In this document: positions 35,902-45,218 of the stretch, piece by piece
How positions within the stretch are numbered: the stretch's first letter is position 1
Layout of the letters: each line of letters opens with the position of its first letter
Origin: Sulfurospirillum cavolei
GTDB lineage: Bacteria > Campylobacterota > Campylobacteria > Campylobacterales > Sulfurospirillaceae
Length of the DNA: 64,000 nt
NCBI RefSeq assembly: GCF_001548055.1
Contig: NZ_AP014724.1
Span: 2,170,001 to 2,234,000, forward strand
Direction: 5' to 3'
The notes under the pieces: generated by a model
Seen by the model: only the letters and a program-made list of their open reading frames with translations
What the model was told of the DNA's origin: nothing
The model's database searches: none
Position numbers and translations under genes: made by a program

Positions 35902-36576
35902 TTACAATTTGTAACCTATACCTTGAATATTTTTTAAAGTTCCCTCAGGAAGTTTCTTTCTTAAGTTTTTAATCATCAAACGAAGCGCGTTCAAGCTCAT
36001 ATACTCGTTTTCCCACAAATAGGTCTCAATCTCTTCGTACGTGATGATGGAATCTTTTTCCAATAAAAGTTCGATGAGCTTGGCTTCTTTTTTGGTTAAC
36101 TCATACGCTTCCGTGCCGTCCGTGATGCTCTTTTGCGAAGCATCGTAATACCATCCCGAGGCGATTTCTTGCAGATGGCTTTTTTCTTTGGACTGTAAAA
36201 ATTTTTCCAATGCGTCAAACAATTTCGGCTCGGTAATGGGTTTGACGATGTAGCGTAGTAAAGAGAGTTCGATAGCTTCTAACATGTAATCGACTTCGGT
36301 ATACGCCGTGATAATAATCACATGGGCTTTTTCGTCGTGCTCGCGAATCTTCTTCACCAAGTCGATGCCGCCGAGATGGGGCATTTTAATATCGGTAATC
36401 ACCAAATCGGGTGCATATTTCACGAAAAGTGTATACGCCTCTTCGCCGTCGCTTGCCAAATAGACTTCTTGAAAAAGCAAGCATAAAAGCTCGTAAACGT
36501 TTTTGCGCACGCCCACATCGTCTTCGGCATACAAAACGCGGTAATTTGAAAGCTTTTTCATCATTTTTTCATCCAT
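35902..36576 (-). CDS. dctR: OmpR-type response regulator, probable DctR
   Basis: A 224-residue two-domain regulator. The receiver domain has the acidic pocket YAEDD (residues 16-20), phospho-acceptor Asp62 in VITDIKMP, and the conserved IVKPI lysine. The C-terminal winged helix ends with ALRLMIKNLRKKLPEGTLKNIQGIGYKL, a typical OmpR DNA-binding wing. AAAGG precedes the ATG at 36576. It sits between the dctPQM operon and a divergent sensor kinase, so regulation of dicarboxylate uptake is the natural reading. Confidence 0.87.
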   Translation of the reverse strand: MDEKMMKKLSNYRVLYAEDDVGVRKNVYELLCLLFQEVYLASDGEEAYTLFVKYAPDLVITDIKMPHLGGIDLVKKIREHDEKAHVIIITAYTEVDYMLEAIELSLLRYIVKPITEPKLFDALEKFLQSKEKSHLQEIASGWYYDASQKSITDGTEAYELTKKEAKLIELLLEKDSIITYEEIETYLWENEYMSLNALRLMIKNLRKKLPEGTLKNIQGIGYKL

Positions 36577-36671
36577 AACCGAACCTTTACGTTTCTTAAA
36601 AGAAGAGATACGCTACTCTCTTTCTAAAATTTCTTACTTTTATATTATAGCAGTTGCAACGGGAGTTTTTT

Positions 36672-38270
36672 GTGAAAATTATTAAAGAGAGCAATATCTC
36701 GAAAATCATTACGTTAAGTACCGTTTTTATCATTACCTCTTTAATGCTTTTTAACGGTTATTTTTTTATTACCAAGCAATACGAACTGCTAGACGCCCAA
36801 ATCGAAGATACGCGAAAAACGTTTGAGACGAATAAACGCGCTTTGCTTCAGCGCGAAGTCGATTCGATTATCAGCTTTATCGAATTTAAACTGCATCGCG
36901 CCGCCTCCGATACGCCAAACGACCTTGCCGCGCTCAAGCAGGAGGCTTTTGAGTGGATTCGACATATTCGCTACGGCGGACAAGAACATAATTATATTTT
37001 CGTTTACGAGATCAACCATATTAGCGGCGGCGATCGCTTTGCCAAAATGTTGATTAACCCCAATCGTCCCGATCTGGAAGGCGAATATATTTCCGATGCG
37101 TATACCGACGAAAACGGTAAGGCATTTCGCAAAATCTTTTTGCACGACATCCTCGATCACGGTTATTCGTTTGTAGAATACCTCTACAAAAAGCCCGGAA
37201 CAAAGCTCGCTCGCCCCAAGGTTTCGTACTTTAAATTGTATCAACCGTGGAATATTATCATCGCCGCGGGTGTTTATCTAGACGACATCGACCAAGAGAT
37301 CGAAGCGGCAAAAACACAATTTCAAGAAAAAGTGAAGATGGAAGCAACCTCCGCGATCATTATCTTTTTGCTCTTCGCCCTCGTCGCCAATGCGTTTGCG
37401 CTGATGCTCGGAAAACGCATCGAGCGTTTTTTAAAAAGCTACCACGCGCAAGTGCAACAAAAAGCCCAAGAACTCGAAACGCTCAACCATACGCTCGAAA
37501 GCCGCGTGCAAGAAGAGATTCAAAAAAATAGGGAGCAAGAACAACTCCTCATTCAAAAATCCAAATTTATCGCTTTAGGAGAGATGATCAGCAATATCGC
37601 GCATCAGTGGCGACAACCGCTCTCCCAACTCTCCGCGCTTTTAATGACCCTCAAACTCAAATACAATCGAGATATGCTCGATAAAAGCTCGATGGAGATT
37701 AAATGCGTCGAAGCGGAAAACATCGTCGAGTACATGTCGCATACGATTGACGATTTTCGTAATTTTTTTATGCCCAATAAGGACAAAAAACGTTTTTCGA
37801 TCCAAAATTCCGTCGACGAGGTGTTGCGCATCATTCAAGAGGCGATTATTCATCATAACATCGTCGTGGACGTACGCATCGAATCCGATGAAAGTATCGT
37901 CGGCTACAAAAGCGAATACGAACAAGTCGTTTTAAACCTTCTCTCCAACGCCAAAGACGCCATTCTCGCATCGGGAAGAGCCGAGGGGTATATTCGCATT
38001 ACGTTGGAAAGCGACGAAAAAAGCATTTACCTAAGGGTAGAAGATAACGGCGGAGGCATTAAAATAGAGCCGATCGAGCGCATTTTCGAGCCTTACGTCA
38101 GTACGAAAGAGCAAAACGAAGGAACGGGCATCGGACTTTACATGTCAAAGTTGATTATCGAAAAAAGTATGCGCGGAAAGCTAAGTGCTCGGAACGAAAA
38201 AGAAGGGGCTATTTTTACGATTGAAATAGAAAAAGAGTTCAAAGAGGCGCTTGGCGGAACACCTCTTTGA
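36672..38270 (+). CDS. dctS: membrane sensor histidine kinase with a periplasmic Cache domain, probable DctS
   Basis: A 532-residue kinase. Membrane helices at about residues 11-33 and 227-247 flank a periplasmic single-Cache domain with the WIRHIRYGGQEHNYIFVYE pattern typical for small organic ligand sensing. A coiled coil (about 258-295) leads to the H-box NIAHQWRQPLSQL (His311), then N-box QVVLNLLSNAKDAI and G-boxes VEDNGGGI and GTGIGLYMSK. GTG at 36672 has GGGAG six bases upstream; a TTG at 36654 lies within that region. It is divergent from dctR. Confidence 0.87.
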   Translation: MKIIKESNISKIITLSTVFIITSLMLFNGYFFITKQYELLDAQIEDTRKTFETNKRALLQREVDSIISFIEFKLHRAASDTPNDLAALKQEAFEWIRHIRYGGQEHNYIFVYEINHISGGDRFAKMLINPNRPDLEGEYISDAYTDENGKAFRKIFLHDILDHGYSFVEYLYKKPGTKLARPKVSYFKLYQPWNIIIAAGVYLDDIDQEIEAAKTQFQEKVKMEATSAIIIFLLFALVANAFALMLGKRIERFLKSYHAQVQQKAQELETLNHTLESRVQEEIQKNREQEQLLIQKSKFIALGEMISNIAHQWRQPLSQLSALLMTLKLKYNRDMLDKSSMEIKCVEAENIVEYMSHTIDDFRNFFMPNKDKKRFSIQNSVDEVLRIIQEAIIHHNIVVDVRIESDESIVGYKSEYEQVVLNLLSNAKDAILASGRAEGYIRITLESDEKSIYLRVEDNGGGIKIEPIERIFEPYVSTKEQNEGTGIGLYMSKLIIEKSMRGKLSARNEKEGAIFTIEIEKEFKEALGGTPL

Positions 38271-38362
38271 GAAGATACTTTCGGAAGAAAATATGAAATT
38301 TGCTACTGAAAGTATAGGAATTCAAAGTAAACGATCGGTTAACAATAGTAAACCTTTTAACA

Positions 38363-38902
38363 CTAGAAACGAATCGTCTCTTCTTGCGGAACGCTAATGA
38401 CCTGATGTGCTTTATTGCGTACGCCCGGTTCGTCCGGTTCAGACGTTTTAGCGTTAGTGTTTTTCTTTCTGCTTGCACTTGTTATCGGCTTTGACGCAGG
38501 AGCCGTTTGCGAAATCTTACCGTTTTTAAAATAACCGGCTTTGATGACGAAAAGCTCTTCTAAACGCATCCCGTTAAACGACGCATAGACCAAATCGCCT
38601 TCGTTGGCAAGCACCGTTTTATGGTTAAAGTTCACGTACGGCAATTTTCCGTTGGTCGTTTCAATGCCGTCGATTTCGTAGTTCCATAAAAGCGTGTTAG
38701 GATCATACGTCAAATGCAATACAACGCCTTTAATATAGTTTTTGCCGACCAAACGCGAAAGTTTAGGATTGGTATCTTGTGCCGATTGTGCGGAGACGTT
38801 TTGCGTATTGGCTTGCGGTTTTTGCGGTTGTTGGTTAAACGCACATCCTTGTATCCAAAAGACGAAAAATGCTACGCAAAGATACGAAATAATTCTTTTC
38901 AA
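38363..38902 (-). CDS. lipoprotein of unknown function, 179 aa
   Basis: The N-terminus KRIISYLCVAFFVFWIQGC is a lipoprotein signal with lipobox IQGC, so the mature protein would be anchored to a membrane. A Gln/Asn/Ser-rich linker (QQPQKPQANTQN) precedes a compact beta-rich domain of ~75 residues and a Ser/Lys/Glu-rich tail. No family recognised. The start is TTG at 38902, with AAGGA seven bases upstream. It converges on dctS. Confidence 0.75.
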   Translation of the reverse strand: MKRIISYLCVAFFVFWIQGCAFNQQPQKPQANTQNVSAQSAQDTNPKLSRLVGKNYIKGVVLHLTYDPNTLLWNYEIDGIETTNGKLPYVNFNHKTVLANEGDLVYASFNGMRLEELFVIKAGYFKNGKISQTAPASKPITSASRKKNTNAKTSEPDEPGVRNKAHQVISVPQEETIRF

Positions 38903-38970
38903 AATAGTTTCCTTCAATACTTTTTGCGAATTATAGCAAAATATGCTAAACTTACGCTCCTACTATCTAT

Positions 38971-39348
38971 GGGGCTGACATGGCTTCGACAGGAGTAGTT
39001 TTAGTTTATGGCTGCATGTCGCGAGTGAGGGTCTTGCGTTAGACAACCCTCAAACAATAACTGCTAACAACAGTAACTATCGTCCTGCTTACGCTCTAGC
39101 TGCGTAAGTTTAATAAATAACGGACTGCTCTCCCCTTCGATGCTATCTTAGGAGGTCTCGGAGAGTATCATAGCTTCGATAGCTATACTACATGAACGCC
39201 TTTACATGTAGCGAAGTTAAAGGCTCGTTTTGCGTAGTTTTCTGATTGTTGTACGAAGCAAAATTAAACACTATCAACAATATCTAAGCATGTAGACGTC
39301 ATAGGCGGCTATTTTTGGACTGGGGTTCAATCCCCCACAGCTCCACCA
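38971..39348 (+). ncRNA. ssrA: transfer-messenger RNA (tmRNA)
   Basis: The 378-base gene begins GGGGCTGACATGGCTTCGAC and ends with a T arm GGGGTTCAATCCCCC and encoded CCA; the two ends form the alanine tRNA-like acceptor (GGGGCTG/CAGCTCC with G-T pairs). The tag frame is at 39063-39107 and encodes ANNSNYRPAYALAA plus stop. tmRNA with SmpB rescues stalled ribosomes. A TACTAT -10 element lies at 38961-38966. The arm region near 39203 contains TTACATGTAG, one base off the window-wide palindrome. Confidence 0.97.
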
Positions 39349-39402
39349 TAATTTGTAGGTGTTTTCAGTATAATACCCCATCCTCTTCGCAAAGGAGTTT
39401 TG

Positions 39403-39846
39403 ATGGTATGGTATCTTTGGGCGATCTTAGGCGTTTTTGCTATCGTTTTCGAGATCGCGAGTCCCTCGTTTTTTGCTCTTTTTATCGGTCTTGGGTTTTT
39501 CGGTTCTTCTTTGTTGGCATATTTCATGGAAAACTCTCTTATTCTTCAAATTCTCGTAGCCCTTTTAGGTATGTTCGTCGGCGCAATCGTTTTTAAACGC
39601 CAAAGAGTCGCCAATGCACCCGCTTCAAAAATCGGACAATCCGATGAATTTATCGGCACGAAAGGTAAAGTCCTCAACGAAATTCTGCCCGATGCACAAG
39701 GGCGCGTAAAATTACAAACCCCTGTTTTGGGTAGCAGCGAATGGAACGCGCAAAGTGAAACCGACGCAACGATCGCGATCGGCACGAACATCGAAATCGT
39801 CTCTATCCACGGTCATTTTTTAATCGTCAAACCTATTTCAAACTAA
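39403..39846 (+). CDS. nfeD: NfeD-family membrane protein
   Basis: A 147-residue protein with three hydrophobic segments in the first ~75 residues (VWYLWAILGVFAIVFEIASPSFFALFIGLGFFGSSLL) and a C-terminal OB-fold soluble domain ending in IEIVSIHGHFLIVKPI. NfeD proteins pair with SPFH scaffold proteins, encoded here 10 bases downstream. AAAGGAG precedes the ATG at 39403. Confidence 0.9.
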   Translation: MVWYLWAILGVFAIVFEIASPSFFALFIGLGFFGSSLLAYFMENSLILQILVALLGMFVGAIVFKRQRVANAPASKIGQSDEFIGTKGKVLNEILPDAQGRVKLQTPVLGSSEWNAQSETDATIAIGTNIEIVSIHGHFLIVKPISN

Positions 39847-39856
39847 AGGAGTTTGC

Positions 39857-40774
39857 GTGCATACCTCTATCGACCTTAGCCTTTCGTTTTTTATTATTTT
39901 GCTCTTAGCGGGCGGTTACCTTCTCTACCAAATGGTGCGCATCGTACCGCAAGGCGAAGAGTGGGTCGTCGAGCGACTCGGGAAGTTTCACTCCATTTTA
40001 AAACCGGGACTCAATTTTCTCATTCCCGTACTCGATCAAGTTCAGGTAAAACTCAATACCAAAGAGTTGATTCAGCAAATGAAAGCGCAAGAAGTCATCA
40101 CAAAAGACAATGCCGTCGTGATTATCAGTGCGGTGGTCTTTTATAAAATCAGCGATCCTGCAAAAGCGGTTTATTCGATCGACGATTTTGAGCTTGCCGT
40201 CGCCAATATGGCGGCAACGACGCTTCGCTCCGTCATCGGCAATATGGAACTCGACGCTTCGCTTTCCGGTCGAGAAGCCATCAAAGCCTCCGTTTCGGAA
40301 AAGATCAGCGACCATTTGGAACAATGGGGATTATCGTTGACCGCGGTCGAAGTCCAAGATATTCGCCCAAGCGACAGTTTACAAGAAGCGATGGAAAAAC
40401 AAGCCGCCGCCGAACGTGAGAAAAAAGCACTCATTATGAAAGCCGAAGGTGAGAAACAAGCCGCCATCGCAAAAGCAGAGGGTTTTAAACAGTCTATGAT
40501 TTTAGAAGCAGAAGGAAAACTCGAAGCTGCTCGTAGAGAAGCTGAAGCCAAAGTCGCACTTGCAAATGGCGACCAAGCTGCGATGGAAGCGATAGCATCA
40601 CAAATTAAAAACGGCGATGCGCCGAGTTACCTTTTAGCGCAACGCTACATCGACAGCGTTCAAGCGTTGGCAAACTCCGCCAACAGCAAAGTCGTCTTTG
40701 TTCCGTCCGATCTCAAACACTCGTTAGAAGGCGTCGCGGGCAATCTTAGCACACTTTTTTCCGCGGTCAAATAA
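39857..40774 (+). CDS. SPFH/band-7 (QmcA-like) membrane scaffold protein
   Basis: A 305-residue protein with one N-terminal membrane helix (FFIILLLAGGYLLYQMV), an SPFH domain beginning VPQGEEWVVERLGKFHSILKPGLNFLIPVLD, and a long Ala/Glu-rich coiled coil (EAMEKQAAAEREKKALIMKAEGEKQAAIAKAEG) used for oligomer ring formation. Such proteins form large membrane cages often associated with FtsH or NfeD. The end VPSDLKHSLEGVAGN is typical. Confidence 0.93.
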   Translation: MHTSIDLSLSFFIILLLAGGYLLYQMVRIVPQGEEWVVERLGKFHSILKPGLNFLIPVLDQVQVKLNTKELIQQMKAQEVITKDNAVVIISAVVFYKISDPAKAVYSIDDFELAVANMAATTLRSVIGNMELDASLSGREAIKASVSEKISDHLEQWGLSLTAVEVQDIRPSDSLQEAMEKQAAAEREKKALIMKAEGEKQAAIAKAEGFKQSMILEAEGKLEAARREAEAKVALANGDQAAMEAIASQIKNGDAPSYLLAQRYIDSVQALANSANSKVVFVPSDLKHSLEGVAGNLSTLFSAVK

Positions 40775-40783
40775 GTGCGATTT

Positions 40784-40821
40784 CACGCCAAAAAGAGACT
40801 TTAAACGGTCTTTTTGGCGTG
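40784..40821. terminator. bidirectional terminator
   Basis: Perfect 13-base-pair stem CACGCCAAAAAGA / TCTTTTTGGCGTG around a 12-base loop, between two convergent genes. The A and T tracts in the arms let it serve both strands. Confidence 0.85.
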
Positions 40822-42108
40822 CTACCTCGACGCTAAAGTTTTTGCCAAAGCCCGTTGAATCCGCTCGTACTGCTTATCCATCGGATGACCTTTCGCCTCA
40901 AATGCCGCTAAAACCTCTTGGTTTTCGGCATATTTCTTTTCCCAAATATCAATATCTTTTTGTTTATTGGCGATTCTTAGTTCAATCTCGTCAATGGCTT
41001 TTTGGCACTTCGTCCTCTCGCTTAGCAACTTGTCTTCTTTCTTAAATAGACGCGTAATCAAGACCTTTCGAGGGAAAACTTTTTCTTCGCCGTCTTCGTT
41101 GAAATGCACCTCTTCGTCTTCGGACTCTTGGATTTTGCGCAGTGTTTTATGAATCCCGTTTATCACGGCTTCGGTGTTGGACCATTGCTCGTTAATCTTG
41201 GCTTTTTGCAAGGCGTACTCTTGTTGGTCTAGTTTAAAGCCTTCCAATTTCGTTTTGATGCTAATGAGGGCATTTTTTTTATCGTAAACGGCTTGTTTGG
41301 CTTTTTTGTGCTGAAGCAAAGTCGAGCGAATCGTCGTAATGTTCCACGCATGATTGCTTTCATCCAAAATCGGATTGGCTTTGTAACGATTGCCGTGGGC
41401 GTCGATGCTTTCGTTGACGCTAAAAAAGCTTAAAAATTCGATGGCTTTGCGATCGGCGTTGGAAAAGTGAAATAAAATATCCGACGCGATGAAAAGCATC
41501 AAACGATCGAACACTTCACGCAACAGATACAAGCTCAAGCCGCGCACGACTTTAGGATCGCTGATATCCGTGTATGCCAAAACGATCATATCCATCAGGT
41601 TGATAAACGACGTGATAAACAGTTTTTTGAATTTAACCGGCGTGATTTTGCGAAAATTTAAAACCTCTTCAACCAGATAGGGCAAAAGCTCTAACGTTTT
41701 TTCGACATGTAACTCGTTGGGAAAAAATTTTTGCTTATAGGCTTCCAGTCCGGCAGGATCGAGTCCGCATGCGCGTCTTTCGGCACCTTCGCCCAAAGCT
41801 TCGACGGCAAAAAAGCGTTTGGCGTAAACGATGCCGTCGGTACACAAAATCAAGTCTTGCGTGCTAAAACCGAGCTTTTCGATCAGCTTTTCCCGCAAAA
41901 CGTCTTTGTAGGAGAGAAAATGTTTGGGCAACTTGCAATTACGCAAGGACGCGACGATTTCACCGAAAACGTTCTCTTCAAAATAATATAAACTAGGGTG
42001 GACTTTGTAGGGCTCGGGATCAAACGTCTTTAAAAATTCGGCTAATCGCACTTCCACATCGCTAAATCTAAGGCTACCGTCATTGGGGTTCTCGAGAAAA
42101 TTATTCAT
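40822..42108 (-). CDS. unknown protein with C-terminal coiled coil, 428 aa
   Basis: Function not recognised. The N-terminal two thirds are helical and mostly soluble, with a moderately hydrophobic patch (LFITSFINLMDMIVLAYTDI) that is not a convincing membrane span. The C-terminal part (about residues 260-400) is strongly coiled-coil (KKAKQAVYDKKNALISIKTKLEGFKLDQQEYAL and ERTKCQKAIDEIELRIANKQ). No catalytic motif is visible. It begins at ATG 42108, with a TTG at 42120 as an alternative, and is divergent from ycaO. It is the last gene before the CpG-poor block. Confidence 0.75.
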   Translation of the reverse strand: MNNFLENPNDGSLRFSDVEVRLAEFLKTFDPEPYKVHPSLYYFEENVFGEIVASLRNCKLPKHFLSYKDVLREKLIEKLGFSTQDLILCTDGIVYAKRFFAVEALGEGAERRACGLDPAGLEAYKQKFFPNELHVEKTLELLPYLVEEVLNFRKITPVKFKKLFITSFINLMDMIVLAYTDISDPKVVRGLSLYLLREVFDRLMLFIASDILFHFSNADRKAIEFLSFFSVNESIDAHGNRYKANPILDESNHAWNITTIRSTLLQHKKAKQAVYDKKNALISIKTKLEGFKLDQQEYALQKAKINEQWSNTEAVINGIHKTLRKIQESEDEEVHFNEDGEEKVFPRKVLITRLFKKEDKLLSERTKCQKAIDEIELRIANKQKDIDIWEKKYAENQEVLAAFEAKGHPMDKQYERIQRALAKTLASR

Positions 42109-42274
42109 TTTATCCGTCAATAAAAAAGGTTCGTTGTGCCTATTTTACCAAAATATTCTACGATCGTACTTAGGGCTGACGATAAAAAGTTACCAAATGT
42201 TTTCAAAGCCCGCTTTTGCGCTTCACGCGTTTATTATGTTACAATGCCCAATTCTCCAAAGGACATCCTCATTC

Positions 42275-43897
42275 ATGAATCCGCTCTCCAAAAATGCACC
42301 CTTAAGCACTTCCATCGCAAAAATGCAAACGATTTTAGACGATCTGGGCTGTGCCGTTACCTTTGCAAGCGAAAAAAATCCGCTAAGAAACTGCTACTCC
42401 GTCAATCTTGCTTCCATTGAGGCACCCAATCATATTTATTCTAACGGTAAAGGCACTCTTTCGCTCTCTTCCAAAGCGAGTGCGCTTGGCGAATACATCG
42501 AACGACTTCAAACCAATAACTGTTTCATCGACTTTCATCTTCCTAATCGCGCATACTACCCAGACCAAAAAGTGTTTGAGTTTGGCGGTGAATATCTGAG
42601 TCCTTCTTTACATGTCATTTACAATCCGTCCAATGAAATGAGCCGTGAAGACTGGGTGGATTTCAACAGCGATTACCATGACAAAATCGTAGCGCTTCCG
42701 TTTGAAAGTGTTTTTGGCAAAGAAAAGGTTTATATTCCCCTCAATATTTTAAGCAATCTTTACGTGAGTAATGGACTTGCCAGCGGAAATACGCCTGATG
42801 AAGCCAAAGTGCAAGCACTCAGCGAAATCTTCGAGCGTCACGCTAAAATGGAGATCATCAAAAACGCTTACGCGCTCCCTAAATACCCAGAGGACATCAT
42901 CGCATCATTCCCTAAACTTCATGCAGACGTGTGCGAGCTTCAAAAAGCGGGTTTCATCGTTGAAGTGCTTGATGCTTCACTCGGTGGAAAGTTTCCCGTC
43001 ACGGCTATCTCGCTCATCAACCCGCGTAACGGCACACTCTTTGTCTCCTTTGGCGCACACCCCATTTTAGAAGTCAGTCTCGAGCGTACCATGAGCGAGC
43101 TGATGCAAGGAAGGGGCATTGACAATCTTGACGCATTTGAAATGCCAACCTTTGACATGGCTTTAGTGGGAGATAGCTTCAACCTTGAGGCGCATTTCAT
43201 CGACTCGAACGGCAAAATGGGCTTTGGTTTTCTAAGTGCCGCCAAAAGTTTTGAGTATGCACCGTGGCAGTATAAGGGCGAAGGAAGTAGCGACGAATAC
43301 GCCTTCTTATGCGACATCGTGCAGTCTATGGGCAAAGAAATTTATTTGCGTGAATACACCTACTTAAATTTTTATTCGTGTCAGATGATCATTCCTAGTG
43401 TCTCAGAAGTCTATCCTATCGAAGATATGGTCTATCAAAACCGCAACAGCGGCAAATTCATTCGCTCCTTCGTACTCAATTTCAAAGAAGAAAACCATGA
43501 GGCACTGTTAGAAATTATCGAACCGCTCGAAGATTCACTCAATATGGAAAAATACATCGGTGTCATTTTCGAGCAAAACTTTCAGATGATCGACCTTAAG
43601 GCGCAAATGCATCTGCTTTTGGAAAATTATGAAGAGGCTCAAATGCTACTTGCCTTGAGTGAAAAACCTATCAGTAAACTTTTATGTGAAATCCTCTCCC
43701 TCAAAGCTCAAGAACATCTTTGGAGTGACTACGAAAGTGCCTTTGGGGACATTTTTGGTAAAGCGAACGTTGAACACGCCCTCAAGATTTTAGACGGCAA
43801 AGCTTACTTTATAGACGTAAGCTTACACCAACACTATGTCAATATCCTTGATCTGTACGACAGATTGGACGTTAAAAAAGCGGCAATGGTGGCTTAA
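42275..43897 (+). CDS. ycaO: YcaO-domain protein, E. coli YcaO type
   Basis: A 540-residue protein. The ATP-binding residues of the YcaO fold are visible in SKASALGEYIERL and in DEAKVQALSEIFERHAKME, with GRGIDNLDAFEMPTF, and the C-terminal helical (TPR-like) extension of the E. coli form follows. YcaO proteins activate amide backbones with ATP; E. coli YcaO supports beta-methylthiolation of ribosomal protein S12 by RimO, which is encoded 20 kb away in this window. ATG at 42275 is chosen because the fold starts there; AAAGGA is 12 bases upstream. It lies at the start of the CpG-poor block. Confidence 0.88.
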   Translation: MNPLSKNAPLSTSIAKMQTILDDLGCAVTFASEKNPLRNCYSVNLASIEAPNHIYSNGKGTLSLSSKASALGEYIERLQTNNCFIDFHLPNRAYYPDQKVFEFGGEYLSPSLHVIYNPSNEMSREDWVDFNSDYHDKIVALPFESVFGKEKVYIPLNILSNLYVSNGLASGNTPDEAKVQALSEIFERHAKMEIIKNAYALPKYPEDIIASFPKLHADVCELQKAGFIVEVLDASLGGKFPVTAISLINPRNGTLFVSFGAHPILEVSLERTMSELMQGRGIDNLDAFEMPTFDMALVGDSFNLEAHFIDSNGKMGFGFLSAAKSFEYAPWQYKGEGSSDEYAFLCDIVQSMGKEIYLREYTYLNFYSCQMIIPSVSEVYPIEDMVYQNRNSGKFIRSFVLNFKEENHEALLEIIEPLEDSLNMEKYIGVIFEQNFQMIDLKAQMHLLLENYEEAQMLLALSEKPISKLLCEILSLKAQEHLWSDYESAFGDIFGKANVEHALKILDGKAYFIDVSLHQHYVNILDLYDRLDVKKAAMVA

Positions 43898-43917
43898 ACA
43901 CTTTGACATGTAAAGAG

Positions 43918-45153
43918 TTAAGAAGCAGGTTGTGAGGCCGCCTGCTCTCTTAACTTATCTTTTTTACTTTTGCGTTTGCCTTTGATGGGCGCACTGCCTT
44001 TTTCTTTTTGAGGCGCAACGCCTGTGAGTTCAAACCCTTTGATCTGCTCTTTGTGAAGTGTGATGCGACACCGTTTTTCGATGAGCGCGAAATGCGCTTT
44101 GTCTTCATGGTCGATAAATGAGATCGCCAAGCCCTCTTTGCCCGCGCGCCCCGTTCGCCCGATACGGTGAATGTAATCTTCGGTAGAGCGAGGAAGGTCA
44201 AAGTTGATTACGCAACTTACATCTTCGATGTCAAGTCCCCGCGCGGCGATGTCCGTGGCAAATAACACGCGGATCTTGCGCTCTTTAAAGGATTTCAATG
44301 TCCACGCTCTGTCTTCTTGAATGAGATCACCATGAAAGGATTCGCTCAAAAAGCCGTGTTTGCGAAACTTCACAGCGATGTTATCGGCGGCGCGTTTGTT
44401 TGCCATAAAAACCAAGACCAACTCCCAGTTGTTTTCACGCAATAACTGGCGTAAAAGCGGTGCTCTATTTTCTTTATTGACTTCGATAGCACGTTGTGTG
44501 ATACGCTCCACCGTCGGCGCTTCTGCTTCGATGTTCGCTTCCTCAGCACTTTGGGTGATTTTCGAGGCGATCGTCTGTACTTTTTCAGGGTACGTCGCTG
44601 AGAAAAGAAGATTTTGGCGTTTTTGGGGCAGTGCTTCGAGGATGGCGTTTAGTTCGTGCTCAAACCCAAGATCAAGCATTTTGTCCGCTTCATCGAGCAC
44701 AAAAAACTCCACTCGCGAAAGGTCGATCTGTTTTTTACGCATGATGTCCAAAAGGCGCCCCGAAGTCGCCACCACGATGTCGCACCCTTGTTGGATGTCA
44801 TAGAGTTGCTCGCCGATCTTCTCGCCACCGATGATACTCACCACTTTTGGTTTTACATGTAACCATTTTCCAAAGGTTGTAAATGCCTCCGCAACCTGTA
44901 CCGTAAGCTCTCTCGTAGGCGTTAAAACCAATGCCTTGATCTTCGCTTTTCCTTCATTTTTGCTCGCACTCCACAACTCCAAAATGGGCAGTACAAACGA
45001 AGCACTCTTGCCACTTCCCGTTTGCGCTCGTGCCATGATGTCTTTTCGCTCCAACACAAGGGGAATCACCTTTTCTTGAATCGGCGTCGCTGTGCTAAAG
45101 CGTGCTTCCACAAGCGCTTGTTGAAGGGGTAAAGAGAGTTTTGAAAATGGCAT
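43918..45153 (-). CDS. DEAD-box RNA helicase, RhlE-like
   Basis: A 411-residue helicase with the Q-motif (FSTATPIQEKVIPLVL), Walker A ARAQTGSGKSASF, PTREL, DEAD in FVLDEADKMLDLGFE, SAT in LLFSATYP, and the helicase C motifs FATDIAARGLDIEDV and HRIGRTGRAG. The basic tail (KGKRKSKKDKLREQ) is typical of RhlE and CsdA relatives that act in ribosome assembly or RNA decay. ATG at 45153 has AAAGG six bases upstream. Confidence 0.92.
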   Translation of the reverse strand: MPFSKLSLPLQQALVEARFSTATPIQEKVIPLVLERKDIMARAQTGSGKSASFVLPILELWSASKNEGKAKIKALVLTPTRELTVQVAEAFTTFGKWLHVKPKVVSIIGGEKIGEQLYDIQQGCDIVVATSGRLLDIMRKKQIDLSRVEFFVLDEADKMLDLGFEHELNAILEALPQKRQNLLFSATYPEKVQTIASKITQSAEEANIEAEAPTVERITQRAIEVNKENRAPLLRQLLRENNWELVLVFMANKRAADNIAVKFRKHGFLSESFHGDLIQEDRAWTLKSFKERKIRVLFATDIAARGLDIEDVSCVINFDLPRSTEDYIHRIGRTGRAGKEGLAISFIDHEDKAHFALIEKRCRITLHKEQIKGFELTGVAPQKEKGSAPIKGKRKSKKDKLREQAASQPAS

Positions 45154-45218
45154 GAGCATCCTTTAAGTCTTTATGCCATTGTAAGATAATCTCACTTTAG
45201 ATTTACATGTAAATGTAT

